Shown here: one piece after another, positions 44,621 to 52,999 of the stretch
How the letters are laid out: each line of letters begins with the position of its first letter
Position numbering within the stretch: position 1 is the first letter of the stretch
DNA from: Lunatimonas salinarum
Lineage (GTDB): Bacteria > Bacteroidota > Bacteroidia > Cytophagales > Cyclobacteriaceae
Length of the DNA stretch: 56,464 nucleotides
Assembly: GCF_017811155.1 (NCBI RefSeq)
Contig: NZ_JACVCV010000023.1
Span: 1 to 56,464, forward strand
Direction: 5' to 3'
Made by a program: the position numbers and the translations under genes
Notes under the pieces: generated by a model
Database searches by the model: none
Told to the model about the DNA's origin: nothing
The model's input: the letters and a program-made list of their open reading frames with translations, nothing else

Positions 44621-45826
44621 TCATTGATTAACAGAGGTGCCAGCAATATATCCCGTGCTCCAGGCGGCTTGAAAATTAAATCCACCCGTAATACCATCGA
44701 TATCCATCACTTCTCCCGCAAAAAATACCCCGGGCACCAATTTACTTTCCATGGTACTCGGAGAAATTTCCTCCAAGGAAACACCTCCAGCTGTTACAAA
44801 TTCTTCTTTAAAAGTTGTTTTACCATCAATATTGATGGTAAATCTAAATAGATTTTCCAATAATTTATTGATTTGCTTATTAGAAATTTGATTCCAAAGG
44901 TAATCTGGGTCTATTTCGGCCTTTCCTAAGAGAAAAATCCATAACCTCGAAGGAATTTGAAACAAAGAATGGGCGCCTACCTTGCGCTTCGGATGGCCCT
45001 CTCGGTAAGCCTGCAGATCGGAGCGAAGGGTGTCCTCCCTGAAGCTTGCATCCCATCGGATTTGAGCTACAGCCTGGTAGGATTGCCCATGTAGCCAAGC
45101 CGCCCCATAAGCCGACAACTTCAGTACAGCCGGACCACTGACTCCCCAATGAGTGATCAGAAGAGGCCCCTCATACGCTAGCTTGGTACCTTCCAGCCGA
45201 ATGTGTACACTTGGCATCGAAATCCCCATCAGTGACCTGACCGAATCTCCCGGAGTATTGAAAGTAAATAAGGATGGAATCGGTGCTACTATCCGGTGCC
45301 CCAATGAAGCAATAAAATTATATGCCGTAGCTTTGGGATGACCACCACTCGTGATGATCACCCTGTCAACGATTTCTTGGCCTGACTCGGAGATCAAACA
45401 AAACCCTTGTTCCAATACCCTTATTTCCAAAATGGCGCTTTGGGTCTTAACCGATACCCCCAATCGATAAGCTTCCTCAAGTAATGCATCTATTACCGAC
45501 TGTGAATTATCAGAGATCGGAAATATCCGGCCATCTGCTTCTGTTTTCAGCGGAACCTTGTGATTTTCAAACCAAGCAATGGTGTCAGAAACCGAAAATT
45601 TGCCGAACACTTTCTTTAGAAATTTTTCTCCTCTTGGATAAAATCTAACCAGTTTGGAAATTTCACGGCAATCATTCGTCACATTGCACCGGCCTCCCCC
45701 CGACACTTTCACTTTGGAAAGCAGTTTGGTGGATTTCTCAAAGACAATGGCTTGACCACCGGATGCCGCTGCATGAATCGCCGAAAAAAAGCCGGCAGCT
45801 CCGCCGCCAATCACTCCTATCCTTCG
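44621..45826 (-). CDS. HI0933-family flavoprotein
   Basis: A 401-aa FAD-dependent protein starting at the ATG giving MRRIGVIGGGAAGFFSAI; the ATG six codons upstream is less likely. The dinucleotide-binding GGGAAG, the block VSGGGRCNVTND and the C-terminal GGVSLEEISPSTMESK and GITGGFNFQAAWSTG match the HI0933/YhiN family, whose reaction is unknown. First gene of the operon with the Hpt-like and YheT-like genes. Confidence 0.92.
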   Translation of the reverse strand, partial: RRIGVIGGGAAGFFSAIHAAASGGQAIVFEKSTKLLSKVKVSGGGRCNVTNDCREISKLVRFYPRGEKFLKKVFGKFSVSDTIAWFENHKVPLKTEADGRIFPISDNSQSVIDALLEEAYRLGVSVKTQSAILEIRVLEQGFCLISESGQEIVDRVIITSGGHPKATAYNFIASLGHRIVAPIPSLFTFNTPGDSVRSLMGISMPSVHIRLEGTKLAYEGPLLITHWGVSGPAVLKLSAYGAAWLHGQSYQAVAQIRWDASFREDTLRSDLQAYREGHPKRKVGAHSLFQIPSRLWIFLLGKAEIDPDYLWNQISNKQINKLLENLFRFTINIDGKTTFKEEFVTAGGVSLEEISPSTMESKLVPGVFFAGEVMDIDGITGGFNFQAAWSTGYIAGTSVNQ

Positions 45827-45897
45827 CATTTGCCAAAAATACAAATAACGGACTGTTAAGATCTATTAACGTGGAAAAATAAAAAATCTAAGCCAAC

Positions 45898-45928
45898 TTT
45901 GTTGCAATATCCTAAACTTGTAGATAGT
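45898..45928 (+). promoter_or_regulatory. Weak promoter candidate
   Basis: TTTG at 45898-45901, 19-bp spacer, TAGATAGT at 45921-45928. The first element and spacing fit, the second only in its TA. It precedes the cysteine-rich exported protein gene. Confidence 0.3.
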
Positions 45929-45995
45929 TTCGTGACCAAAAGCATGGTTTCGATTATTCGGTGAATGAGACCACTATCTACCTATTCCCGCCCAA

Positions 45996-46766
45996 ATGAA
46001 CATACGCATTCAGATACCTTCATGCTGCATTCTGCTGTTGTTATTAGTTGCCTACAGCAATTCAACGGCACAAACAGGTCCAAACCTGGGGACCACCTCC
46101 AGGCTAATGAATCAGGCCCTACAGGCAATGGAAAGGGAGGAATACGATGCTGCCAACGAGCTATTCCGTCAAATTGTTGAGAGTAATGCGCCTATTCCGC
46201 CTGAAATGCCCTATTACTTTGCCGAGACCCTTTTCCAACTCGGTCAATTCAGCAACAGTGCCAATTTTTTGCAAAAATATTTGGACTTGAATGGCTTCAG
46301 CGCTGAGCATTACCAACAAGCGAAAGCTTTACAAACGAAATTAGAAAAGCCACTGGCAGAGATAAAAGCCTGCGAATTCTGCGACCGAATGGGTTACCGC
46401 TTTACTACGTGCAATACCTGTAATGGAAAAAAGGAGGTGCAGCAGGACTGTAGCATGTGCCGGATGGCCGGCGTGGTAGGCTGTAGCCGATGCGCAGGGA
46501 AAGGGGTCGTTACCAAAAAGAATGTATTCAATATTTTGGAATATTACGACTGTGAACGCTGTCATGCCACTGGCAGACTTAGTTGCCCCCGTTGTGAAGG
46601 CACTAAAGTAGAGTTTGGAGCCTGTAAAACCTGTGAAGGCGATGGCCTAATACCGTCTGACCAGATTTGTTCTCACAAAGAAAACGAAGCCTTGACCAAT
46701 TTTCAACCAGTCCGAACAGCGTTCAAAACACTAGGTTTTCAATTTGTATCCATAGGAAACAAATAA
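45996..46766 (+). CDS. Exported cysteine-rich protein with seven CxxC knuckles
   Basis: A 256-aa protein: signal peptide (IPSCCILLLLLVAYSNSTAQ), TPR-like helices (about residues 35-120), then a DnaJ-type cysteine-rich region (about 126-225) with seven CxxC motifs: CEFC, CNTC, CSMC, CSRC, CERC, CPRC and CKTC, most followed by a Gly as in the CxxCxGxG of DnaJ. DnaJ itself has four. There is no J domain. In DnaJ these knuckles bind two zinc ions and unfolded proteins. An exported form is unusual because of the oxidising periplasm; disulfides or metal binding are both possible. Partner and role unknown. Confidence 0.8.
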   Translation: MNIRIQIPSCCILLLLLVAYSNSTAQTGPNLGTTSRLMNQALQAMEREEYDAANELFRQIVESNAPIPPEMPYYFAETLFQLGQFSNSANFLQKYLDLNGFSAEHYQQAKALQTKLEKPLAEIKACEFCDRMGYRFTTCNTCNGKKEVQQDCSMCRMAGVVGCSRCAGKGVVTKKNVFNILEYYDCERCHATGRLSCPRCEGTKVEFGACKTCEGDGLIPSDQICSHKENEALTNFQPVRTAFKTLGFQFVSIGNK

Positions 46767-46803
46767 AAAAGAAGGCGACAGAAGTACATTCCATCGCCTT
46801 CTT
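46763..46803 (-). terminator. Rho-independent terminator for the TPR lipoprotein gene
   Basis: Stem AAGAAGGCGA (46769-46778) with TCGCCTTCTT (46794-46803). Read on the minus strand it is followed by TTTTTTATTT, so it best serves the minus-strand gene; it may also end the plus-strand gene. Confidence 0.8.
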
Positions 46804-46816
46804 CAGATTGCACTAG

Positions 46817-47422
46817 TTATTGGCAATAATTGGCCACTGCTTCATTAGCACCTTCAAAACTCAACTGCACTGCTTTTCGCAAGTCGTTACAGGCCAACTG
46901 CTTTTTATCGGTCGCTTGGTGCAGCATGCCCCGATAATAGTAATACTGCCCGTTTCCAGGGTTCATCTTGATGGCGGCGTTGTATTCCCGTAGCGCTTCG
47001 TTAACATTGCCCAGCTGATGCATGGCACGCCCTTTCATAAAATAGGCGGTAGAAGGAGCACCTGAAATGCTTACCGCATTATCTGCGTACAAAAGCGATA
47101 ACTCGTAGCTCTTCTTCTTATGGTATAGGTTTGAAAGACTGAGCATGATCTGTGTATTGCTTTTGTCAGATTCAAGTGCCCGTTTAAAACTGGCCTCGGC
47201 TTGATCTAAGTCACCGATCTCTTCGTATGCCCTTCCCCGATTGTACAGCGCTTTGACATTCTTGGGCTTGGTCTCCAAGAAGGATTCATAGGCCCGAATG
47301 GCCTCCTCATATTGTTGATTTTGAAAATACATGTCGCCCTGTGAGGAGCTATTCCCCCCACAGGCCGTCAATAAAAGAAACGAAATACCAATTACTACTA
47401 GTCTTTTTGATATATGCATCAT
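46817..47422 (-). CDS. TPR lipoprotein
   Basis: A 201-aa protein with a lipoprotein signal (VIGISFLLLTACGG, lipobox LTAC) and about five TPR units covering the rest (QYEEAIRAYESFLETKPKN, DLDQAEASFKRALESDKSN, NVNEALREYNAAIKMNPGN). It resembles PilF- or NlpI-like small TPR lipoproteins, without enough to name it. It follows dapD by 11 bp on the same strand. Confidence 0.85.
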   Translation of the reverse strand: MMHISKRLVVIGISFLLLTACGGNSSSQGDMYFQNQQYEEAIRAYESFLETKPKNVKALYNRGRAYEEIGDLDQAEASFKRALESDKSNTQIMLSLSNLYHKKKSYELSLLYADNAVSISGAPSTAYFMKGRAMHQLGNVNEALREYNAAIKMNPGNGQYYYYRGMLHQATDKKQLACNDLRKAVQLSFEGANEAVANYCQ

Positions 47423-47433
47423 TCGAACTTAAA

Positions 47434-48249
47434 TTAAACTGCCACATTGTTTTCCCGGAGCGCTTCGTTCAGGGAAGTTTTGAGGTCAGTAGAAGCTTTC
47501 CGCTGCCCAATAATAAGTGCGCAGGGAACCTGATAATCACCGGCAGCAAACTGCTTGGTAATAGACCCAGGAATGACCACTGATCGGTCTGGCACATAGC
47601 CGCGATATTCCTTTGCCTCGTTACCGGTAACATCGATGATTTTGGAACTGGCAGTGAGCGTTACACCCGCACCAATTACCGCTTCCTTTCCAATCCTCAC
47701 ACCCTCTACGATGATCGCTCTGGATCCGATGAATGCCCCGTCTTCCACGATTACCGGTGCTGCTTGAATCGGCTCCAGTACACCTCCTATACCCACACCA
47801 CCACTCAGGTGGACATCTTTGCCTATCTGCGCGCAGGAGCCAACGGTGGCCCAGGTGTCTACCATGGTTCCGCTGTCCACATAAGCACCGATATTGACGT
47901 AAGAGGGCATCATCACCACACCTTTAGCAAGAAACGAGCCATATCTGGCCACCGCGTGGGGAACGACCCGAACACCCTGCTTGGCGTAATTGGTCTTTAG
48001 GGCCATTTTGTCGTGAAATTCAAAAGGTCCCACCTCTATGGTGTGCATCTTTTGTATGGGGAAATACAAAATCACCGCCTTCTTTACCCAGTCATTCACT
48101 TTCCAGGAACCATCCGATTCGGGCTGGGCCACTCTTAAAGAACCATTGTCCAAGTCAGCGATCACCGTCTTAATGGCAATCTGTACATCCTTTTCGTTCA
48201 ATAATTGCCTATTGTCCCAGGCATTTTCGATGATGTTTTGCAAATCCAT
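47434..48249 (-). CDS. dapD: 2,3,4,5-tetrahydropyridine-2,6-dicarboxylate N-succinyltransferase
   Basis: Succinylates tetrahydrodipicolinate in lysine and diaminopimelate synthesis. I start at the ATG giving MDLQNIIENAWDNRQLL, the usual DapD start; an ATG 36 bp upstream is not needed. The 271-aa protein shows the left-handed beta-helix of hexapeptide repeats (YVNIGAYVDSGTMVDTWATVGS in part, IGKDVHLSGGVGIGGVLEP) and VEDGAFIGSRAIIVEGV. Normal length. Confidence 0.96.
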   Translation of the reverse strand: MDLQNIIENAWDNRQLLNEKDVQIAIKTVIADLDNGSLRVAQPESDGSWKVNDWVKKAVILYFPIQKMHTIEVGPFEFHDKMALKTNYAKQGVRVVPHAVARYGSFLAKGVVMMPSYVNIGAYVDSGTMVDTWATVGSCAQIGKDVHLSGGVGIGGVLEPIQAAPVIVEDGAFIGSRAIIVEGVRIGKEAVIGAGVTLTASSKIIDVTGNEAKEYRGYVPDRSVVIPGSITKQFAAGDYQVPCALIIGQRKASTDLKTSLNEALRENNVAV

Positions 48250-48379
48250 AAACCTTGTATGTTGATCGTTAAATTTTAAATACATTTGTTAGGTACGATA
48301 TTCCATTCCTATCAGCGCAGCAGTCTGGGCAAAAGATCCAGTTGACACGCCGATGATTTTGTTTTCCCACTTGGTAAAA

Positions 48380-49516
48380 ATGGCTGAATCCAAAAAGATC
48401 ATCCTAGCTTCCGTGCTCAAACCTGTGGACGAGCCGCGCATGTTTCACAAGCTCGGCCTTTCACTGCGTGAAACAAATAAATACCGCCTTTACATCCTAG
48501 GATTCCCCGCAAAAAAACCTTCAATTTTTCCGGAGATCACCTTTAAAACCCTTTTTAGTGGGAAAAGGGTCAGCCTCTCGCGACTTTTGGCAGGCCCACG
48601 CCTGATTTGGAACATTTGGAAGCTAAAACCTGCGTTGGTCATCGTCACTACCTACGAACTGCTGCCCGCGCTGTGCGTTGCCAAATGGATGAGGCCCTTC
48701 AAAGCAGTTTACGATGTGCAAGAGGACTACGCCCTCAATATTCTGCACAACCAAACCCTACCCCGCCTTTTCCAACGCCCGATACACGACCTCATCAAGT
48801 TCGTCGAGCGCCTAGGCGATCACTGTGTAGATTGGTATCTGCTGGCAGAATATTGCTATTTAAAGGGCAGGCAAATGGGCCCCAACCATACCATTTTGGA
48901 AAACAAATACCAAGGGAGCGTACAAGCAACAGGTCCGGTGAAGCTGAACCGATCGGCAGGAATACACTTTATCCTATCCGGCACGTTAACCGAAGTGTAT
49001 GGTGTGGAAACCGCCATGCGCTGGTTTCAGGTACTCGCTCTATCCGAGCCCCAGCATCGGCTTACCGTCATTGGACACTGTCCGCTCGATGCCTATCATA
49101 AGAGGCTTCGAGAGGTACAAGCCAATTGCCCCCAAATTCAGCTCACGACCTCTTCTAATCCCATACCGGCCGAAGCCATTAGGCAAGCAACCGAAGACGC
49201 ACAGGTGTGGTTAATGCCCTACCAGCCTATCCCTAGTATTGTTGACAAAATGCCCACCAAGCTGTATGAAGCGCTTGCGCATGGGATACCTGTTCTGATC
49301 ACACCCAATAACCCTTGGGGGTTGTTGTTAGAGCGGTACCATGCCGGACTGCCTGTGGACTTTCGCCGCATGGACCTGTTGCCAGAATGCATGCATAGGC
49401 TTTCCAACACCCTTTTTTACACCACCCATCCTGGGGCTGAAGTTACCTGGGAATCCGAAAAGGCCCGGTTTCTTGAAGTGATCGAACACCTTCTCACAAG
49501 TGTTCAAAAACACTAA
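48380..49516 (+). CDS. GT-B-fold glycosyltransferase (family 4-like)
   Basis: A 378-aa protein; the ATG at 48380 (MAESKKIILASVLKPVDEPR) is preferred to the one nine codons upstream. The N-terminal half has VYDVQEDY (a DVQE-like block of GT4 proteins), and the C-terminal half has HFILSGTLTEVYGVETAM, the nucleotide-sugar region with MPTKLYEALAHGIPVL (E-x-A-x-G-x-P type). Acceptor unknown; lipopolysaccharide or surface polysaccharide is likely. First gene of the plus-strand block, divergent from dapD. Confidence 0.8.
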   Translation: MAESKKIILASVLKPVDEPRMFHKLGLSLRETNKYRLYILGFPAKKPSIFPEITFKTLFSGKRVSLSRLLAGPRLIWNIWKLKPALVIVTTYELLPALCVAKWMRPFKAVYDVQEDYALNILHNQTLPRLFQRPIHDLIKFVERLGDHCVDWYLLAEYCYLKGRQMGPNHTILENKYQGSVQATGPVKLNRSAGIHFILSGTLTEVYGVETAMRWFQVLALSEPQHRLTVIGHCPLDAYHKRLREVQANCPQIQLTTSSNPIPAEAIRQATEDAQVWLMPYQPIPSIVDKMPTKLYEALAHGIPVLITPNNPWGLLLERYHAGLPVDFRRMDLLPECMHRLSNTLFYTTHPGAEVTWESEKARFLEVIEHLLTSVQKH

Positions 49517-49602
49517 TTGTACTATTTTGAGACACCCAATTTCAGGGGTCGAATAGGTCTGCCATAGACATAACCTATTGTATAAGAATACTTTAAGTTT
49601 AT

Positions 49603-49630
49603 TTTTAGGTATGACTAAAATATATTTTAG
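49603..49630. promoter_or_regulatory. Operator-like palindrome 1 (TTTTAG-N6-CTAAAA)
   Basis: TTTTAG at 49603-49608 and CTAAAA at 49615-49620. The CTAAAA half continues into a second perfect palindrome, CTAAAATATATTTTAG, at 49615-49630. It lies 104 bp upstream of the DtxR/MntR-family ATG, in an AT-rich stretch. Confidence 0.55.
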
Positions 49631-49665
49631 CGTTATTTAATTTGTTTTTCACATTGATTTGGGAG

Positions 49666-49674
49666 TTATCCACA
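49666..49674 (+). other. Perfect DnaA-box sequence (TTATCCACA)
   Basis: Nine-base match to the DnaA consensus in the AT-rich gap before the DtxR/MntR gene. Only one copy is found here, and one such 9-mer is expected by chance in about two windows of this size, so it may mean nothing. Confidence 0.3.
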
Positions 49675-49701
49675 GCTGTTTTAGGTTGTATTAAAACTTA
49701 T

Positions 49702-49719
49702 TTTTAGATTTGCCTAAAA
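49702..49719. promoter_or_regulatory. Operator-like palindrome 2 (TTTTAG-N6-CTAAAA)
   Basis: TTTTAG at 49702-49707 and CTAAAA at 49714-49719, the same half-sites and spacing as palindrome 1, 99 bp away. It ends 14 bp before the ATG at 49734, where a bound repressor would block transcription. The layout is that of a metal-dependent autoregulator. Confidence 0.65.
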
Positions 49720-49733
49720 TAAATTCTTACCTT

Positions 49734-50396
49734 ATGAACCTTACTCCTGCTGAAGAAAATTACCTGAAGGGCATCTACTCCCTTGGGGTTTCCCGCAACG
49801 GTGATATCTCGACGAATGAATTAGCTGCCCTGCTGCAAACCAAGCCCGCTTCGGTCACGGATATGCTAAAAAAATTGGCCAAAAAAGGCATGATCACTTA
49901 TGTGAAATATCAGGGCGTAAGTGTTACCACTGCCGGCAAAAAAAAGGCCTTGGAAATTACCCGGCGCCGGAAGCTTTGGGAGGTGTTTTTAGTGGAAAAG
50001 CTGCGCCTGCAATGGGATGAACTTACTGAACTCTCAGACGCACTGGAACACGTCTCTTCCCCCCTTTTGCTTCAGCGCCTAGATGAGTACCTGGGTTATC
50101 CCAAGTTTGATCCCTTTGGCGATCCCATACCCAACGAGCATGGCGAGATGAGCGAAAATCCAAGGGTAGCCATCCTCGATCTTTCGGTGGAACAAAGCGG
50201 TAAAATCATCGGGGTAAATGACAACAGCAGCAGTTTTCTAAAATATCTAGACAAAGCAGGCATATACATCGGTGCCAAAATACTAGTGTTGGACAAGGTG
50301 GACTTTGACGGTTCTATGGAATTGTTGATCGACAATAAGCGTAGGCAGTTTATTTCCAAGGAAGTGGCGGCCAATATACTTTCCATGGTTTACTGA
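49734..50396 (+). CDS. DtxR/MntR-family metal-dependent transcriptional regulator
   Basis: A 220-aa regulator. The ATG at 49734 (MNLTPAEENYLKGIY) is chosen over a TTG eight codons upstream because that TTG lies inside the operator palindrome. The N-terminal winged helix shows ISTNELAALLQTKPASVTDMLKKLAKKG, the classic recognition helix pattern in part (TKPASVTDMLKKLA). The dimerisation domain has the metal-site block DALEHVSSPLLLQRLDEYLGYP, and residues 150-220 look like an SH3/FeoA domain. The protein would sense Mn or Fe. No metal transporter gene is adjacent, so its targets lie elsewhere; autoregulation is suggested by the two operators. Confidence 0.92.
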   Translation: MNLTPAEENYLKGIYSLGVSRNGDISTNELAALLQTKPASVTDMLKKLAKKGMITYVKYQGVSVTTAGKKKALEITRRRKLWEVFLVEKLRLQWDELTELSDALEHVSSPLLLQRLDEYLGYPKFDPFGDPIPNEHGEMSENPRVAILDLSVEQSGKIIGVNDNSSSFLKYLDKAGIYIGAKILVLDKVDFDGSMELLIDNKRRQFISKEVAANILSMVY

Positions 50397-50790
50397 ATAT
50401 TGTTTAATATAATTAACTAATCGTAACCTATTGGTAAAAAAGGAATTAATCCCGATGGTTGACAGTATTTTTTAACTCAATCGGCACTGTACCCTGACTG
50501 GAATATACCTTTAGCTTTAACTGTGAAGTGGCTAGTTGTCCTGAAGTACGCAAGCAGGCTTGAATAGACAAACCCTTCTTTGATTTCATTAACCTAAATT
50601 CAAGTAAATTAACCAGTTGATTTATTGATTGTTGGCCAGCTATTAATTACGTGATTATTCAGTCAATTTTTTTAAATATTATTTAATATTGAAAAATCGG
50701 GTAAAACGAGATAACCATCACAGCACACTTCATCGCACTTAAGAACCTTTCTATTGGCATAAGCGTTAAAAAAGAAGCAAAAATTACTAT
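50397..50790. other. Non-coding AT-rich gap
   Basis: Nearly 400 bp with no credible gene on either strand. AT-rich patches (for example around 50670-50690) and TTAA-rich stretches are present, but I see no tRNA, riboswitch core or terminator-quality hairpin. Confidence 0.4.
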
Positions 50791-50798
50791 TATATTTG
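50791..50798 (+). promoter_or_regulatory. Bacteroidota -7 element (TATATTTG)
   Basis: Exact TAnnTTTG 32 bp before the thioredoxin-like gene; no TTTG at the -33 distance. Confidence 0.5.
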
Positions 50799-50829
50799 CC
50801 ACAGTTCGTTCCCTAATAATCAAGCGAAA

Positions 50830-51276
50830 ATGAAACAGCTATTGATCATGGGGCTGTTGTTGTTTACCGTACAGCAGTCCATGGCACAGGATAAAATCCA
50901 GTGGTATTCTTTTGAAGAAGTAATTAAATTGTCGCAGGAGAATCCAAAGATGATTTTGGTAGACGTGTACACTGACTGGTGCGGCTGGTGTAAGAAGATG
51001 GACAAAGAGACCTTTACAGACCAGGCGGTCATATCCTATGTCAACGAGAATTTTTATGCCGTAAAGTTAAATGCCGAGGACAAAAGGACAAAGTTCAAAT
51101 TCAGGGGAAAAGAGTACAGTGAAGAAGATATGGCGCGAGCCATGCAGGTAAGGTCCTACCCCAACTTTGTGATTATGGATGCTGCTATGGAAAATATTAC
51201 CCAACTGCCAGGGTACCGGGAAGCCAATCCTTTTGTATCCGCACTCACATCGTTATTGGAAAATTTTAATCCTTGA
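50830..51276 (+). CDS. Exported thioredoxin-fold protein
   Basis: A 148-aa protein with a signal peptide (LLIMGLLLFTVQQSMAQ) and a thioredoxin-like domain carrying the redox motif CGWC in YTDWCGWCKKMDKETF, and the cis-Pro region RSYPNFVIMD. This is the DUF255/thioredoxin_7-like kind common in Bacteroidota periplasm, probably a thiol-disulfide reductant or isomerase. Its stop overlaps the mnmE ATG by one base (TGATG), so the two are co-translated. Confidence 0.92.
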   Translation: MKQLLIMGLLLFTVQQSMAQDKIQWYSFEEVIKLSQENPKMILVDVYTDWCGWCKKMDKETFTDQAVISYVNENFYAVKLNAEDKRTKFKFRGKEYSEEDMARAMQVRSYPNFVIMDAAMENITQLPGYREANPFVSALTSLLENFNP

Positions 51277-52658
51277 TGACTCAATCCTTTGGTGCGGCAT
51301 CCGATACCATTGTCGCCTTGGCAACTCCCCAGGGCGTGGGTGCCATTGCCGTGGTGCGTCTTTCCGGACCCCAAGCAATCAACATCGCCAATGGCGTTTT
51401 CCACGGCAAAAACCTGGAAAAGCAGGAATCCCACACGATTCATTTCGGGACCATTCGCGATGGGGAGCAGTTGATCGACGAAGTGCTTGTTTCTATTTTT
51501 AAAGCCCCCAAATCCTTTACGAAAGAAAATGTCGTGGAGATCTCCACTCATGGTTCCTCTTACATTGTCAACCGACTGATCAAGTTGCTGATCAAAAAGG
51601 GAGCCCGCCCGGCTAAGCCCGGAGAGTTTACCCTGCGGGCATTCCTCAACGGTCAGTTTGACCTGGCACAGGCAGAGGCAGTAGCAGACCTGATCCATTC
51701 CGATTCGGAAGCCTCTCACCAAGCAGCCCTGCATCAGATGCGGGGTGGTTTCAGTGGGGAGATCAAGCTGCTTAGGGAGCAGTTGATTCACTTTGCTTCC
51801 ATGATCGAGCTGGAACTCGATTTTACCGAGGAGGACGTGGAGTTTGCCAGCCGTGAGGATCTACGTGTGCTGGTGGAAAAATTACTGCGGGTAGTGGAAC
51901 AGCTTATCGCAAGTTTTGACTTGGGCAACGTGATCAAGAACGGGGTGCCCACGGTAATCGCCGGAAAGCCAAATGCCGGAAAGTCTACCCTACTGAATGC
52001 CCTGCTGAATGAGGAAAAAGCCATTGTCTCTGATATAGCCGGTACCACCCGTGATTTAATAGAAGACGAGATCAACCTAGGCGGGGTCATCTTCCGCTTT
52101 ATCGATACGGCGGGGCTTCGGGAAACCACCGATACCATTGAAGCCATTGGCGTCAGCCGTACCCAGGAAAAAATGAAGAGTGCCTCCCTGATTCTTTACC
52201 TTTTTGACCTCGGTGATACAGACCTGGTAGAGATCAACCGGGATATCAATAAGCTGGAAAACCTTGGGGTTCCATTCCTTAAAGTAGCTAATAAAATAGA
52301 TAAGGCTAATTCTCAATTTATCAATGAATTAAAAAGTATTCATCCAGACACCATTTTTATATCTGCGGGTAAGAAAGAGAACCTGGAGCAACTGCGGGAA
52401 CGTATCCTGGAACTGGTAAACCTGGACAAATTCAAAACCGGCAATACGGTCGTGACCAATATCCGCCACTACGACAGCCTGACCCGCACGAGGGAATCTT
52501 TGCTGGACGTGCTTGGCGGTCTGGATGCAGAGGTAACCAACGATTTCCTGGCGATGGATATACGCCGTTCACTCCATTACCTGGGAGAGATTACCGGAGA
52601 GATCACGACAGAAGATTTATTGGCGAATATTTTTAGCAAGTTTTGTATCGGTAAATAA
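51276..52658 (+). CDS. mnmE: tRNA modification GTPase MnmE
   Basis: With MnmG it adds the carboxymethylaminomethyl group to wobble uridine 34. The 460-aa protein starts at the ATG overlapping the previous stop. It has the folate-binding N-terminal domain (DTIVALATPQGVGAIAVVRLSG), the helical part, and the inserted G domain with GKPNAGKS, DIAGTTRD and DTAGLRET, and ends in the catalytic C-x-G-K (FCIGK). Complete and normal. A terminator follows. Confidence 0.97.
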   Translation: MTQSFGAASDTIVALATPQGVGAIAVVRLSGPQAINIANGVFHGKNLEKQESHTIHFGTIRDGEQLIDEVLVSIFKAPKSFTKENVVEISTHGSSYIVNRLIKLLIKKGARPAKPGEFTLRAFLNGQFDLAQAEAVADLIHSDSEASHQAALHQMRGGFSGEIKLLREQLIHFASMIELELDFTEEDVEFASREDLRVLVEKLLRVVEQLIASFDLGNVIKNGVPTVIAGKPNAGKSTLLNALLNEEKAIVSDIAGTTRDLIEDEINLGGVIFRFIDTAGLRETTDTIEAIGVSRTQEKMKSASLILYLFDLGDTDLVEINRDINKLENLGVPFLKVANKIDKANSQFINELKSIHPDTIFISAGKKENLEQLRERILELVNLDKFKTGNTVVTNIRHYDSLTRTRESLLDVLGGLDAEVTNDFLAMDIRRSLHYLGEITGEITTEDLLANIFSKFCIGK

Positions 52659-52706
52659 AAATACCATAGGAAATTAGGGAAGATCACCTAGCCTAAACTA
52701 CCTGGG

Positions 52707-52742
52707 AAAACAGGCGTGGGATTACTGCCTGCCTGTTTTTAA
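52707..52742 (+). terminator. Rho-independent terminator after mnmE
   Basis: AAAACAGGC (52707-52715) pairs with GCCTGTTTT (52731-52739), followed by T residues. Confidence 0.8.
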
Positions 52743-52931
52743 GATCGCATCGGGGCTGTAAGTGTCGTGGAAAGAAAAGCGGAGCAGCAGGATCTTCCCA
52801 AAGTCAGGGTTTAATGGAGAATCTGGGAATCGAGAATGATTATACGAATGATTTTTCAGTCGTTAATACTTATTTTTTAGATTAGTGATGGCTTTATCAG
52901 GCATTAATGGTGGTTTTCTTTAGATTCCTGA
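52743..52931. other. Non-coding gap before hipB-like gene
   Basis: No gene is visible on either strand. The stretch separates the housekeeping mnmE from the toxin-antitoxin pair and is a plausible left border of an acquired segment, but no repeat or attachment site is evident. Confidence 0.35.
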
Positions 52932-52961
52932 TTGATATATTCCTGATTTACCCTACTTTTA
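52931..52961 (+). promoter_or_regulatory. Promoter candidate for the hipBA-like pair
   Basis: ATTG at 52931-52934, 19-bp spacer, TACTTTTA at 52954-52961 (against TTTG-N19-TAnnTTTG). It lies 38 bp before the HTH gene; antitoxin binding here would give the usual autoregulation. Confidence 0.4.
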
Positions 52962-52999
52962 CATGAGATATAATTCGAAAATGCCAAAAATCAACTATT

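Noticed and set aside
48607-49101. 164-codon plus-strand frame inside the glycosyltransferase
   Set aside because: Out-of-frame shadow, rich in Arg and Pro, without family features.
49499-49514. Hairpin AGTGTT-CAAA-AACACT at the end of the glycosyltransferase gene as terminator
   Set aside because: Only six base pairs, A/T-rich, overlapping the stop codon and without a T-run.
51156-51791. 211-codon minus-strand frame across the thioredoxin/mnmE junction
   Set aside because: Shadow of two well-supported plus-strand genes; no recognisable motifs.
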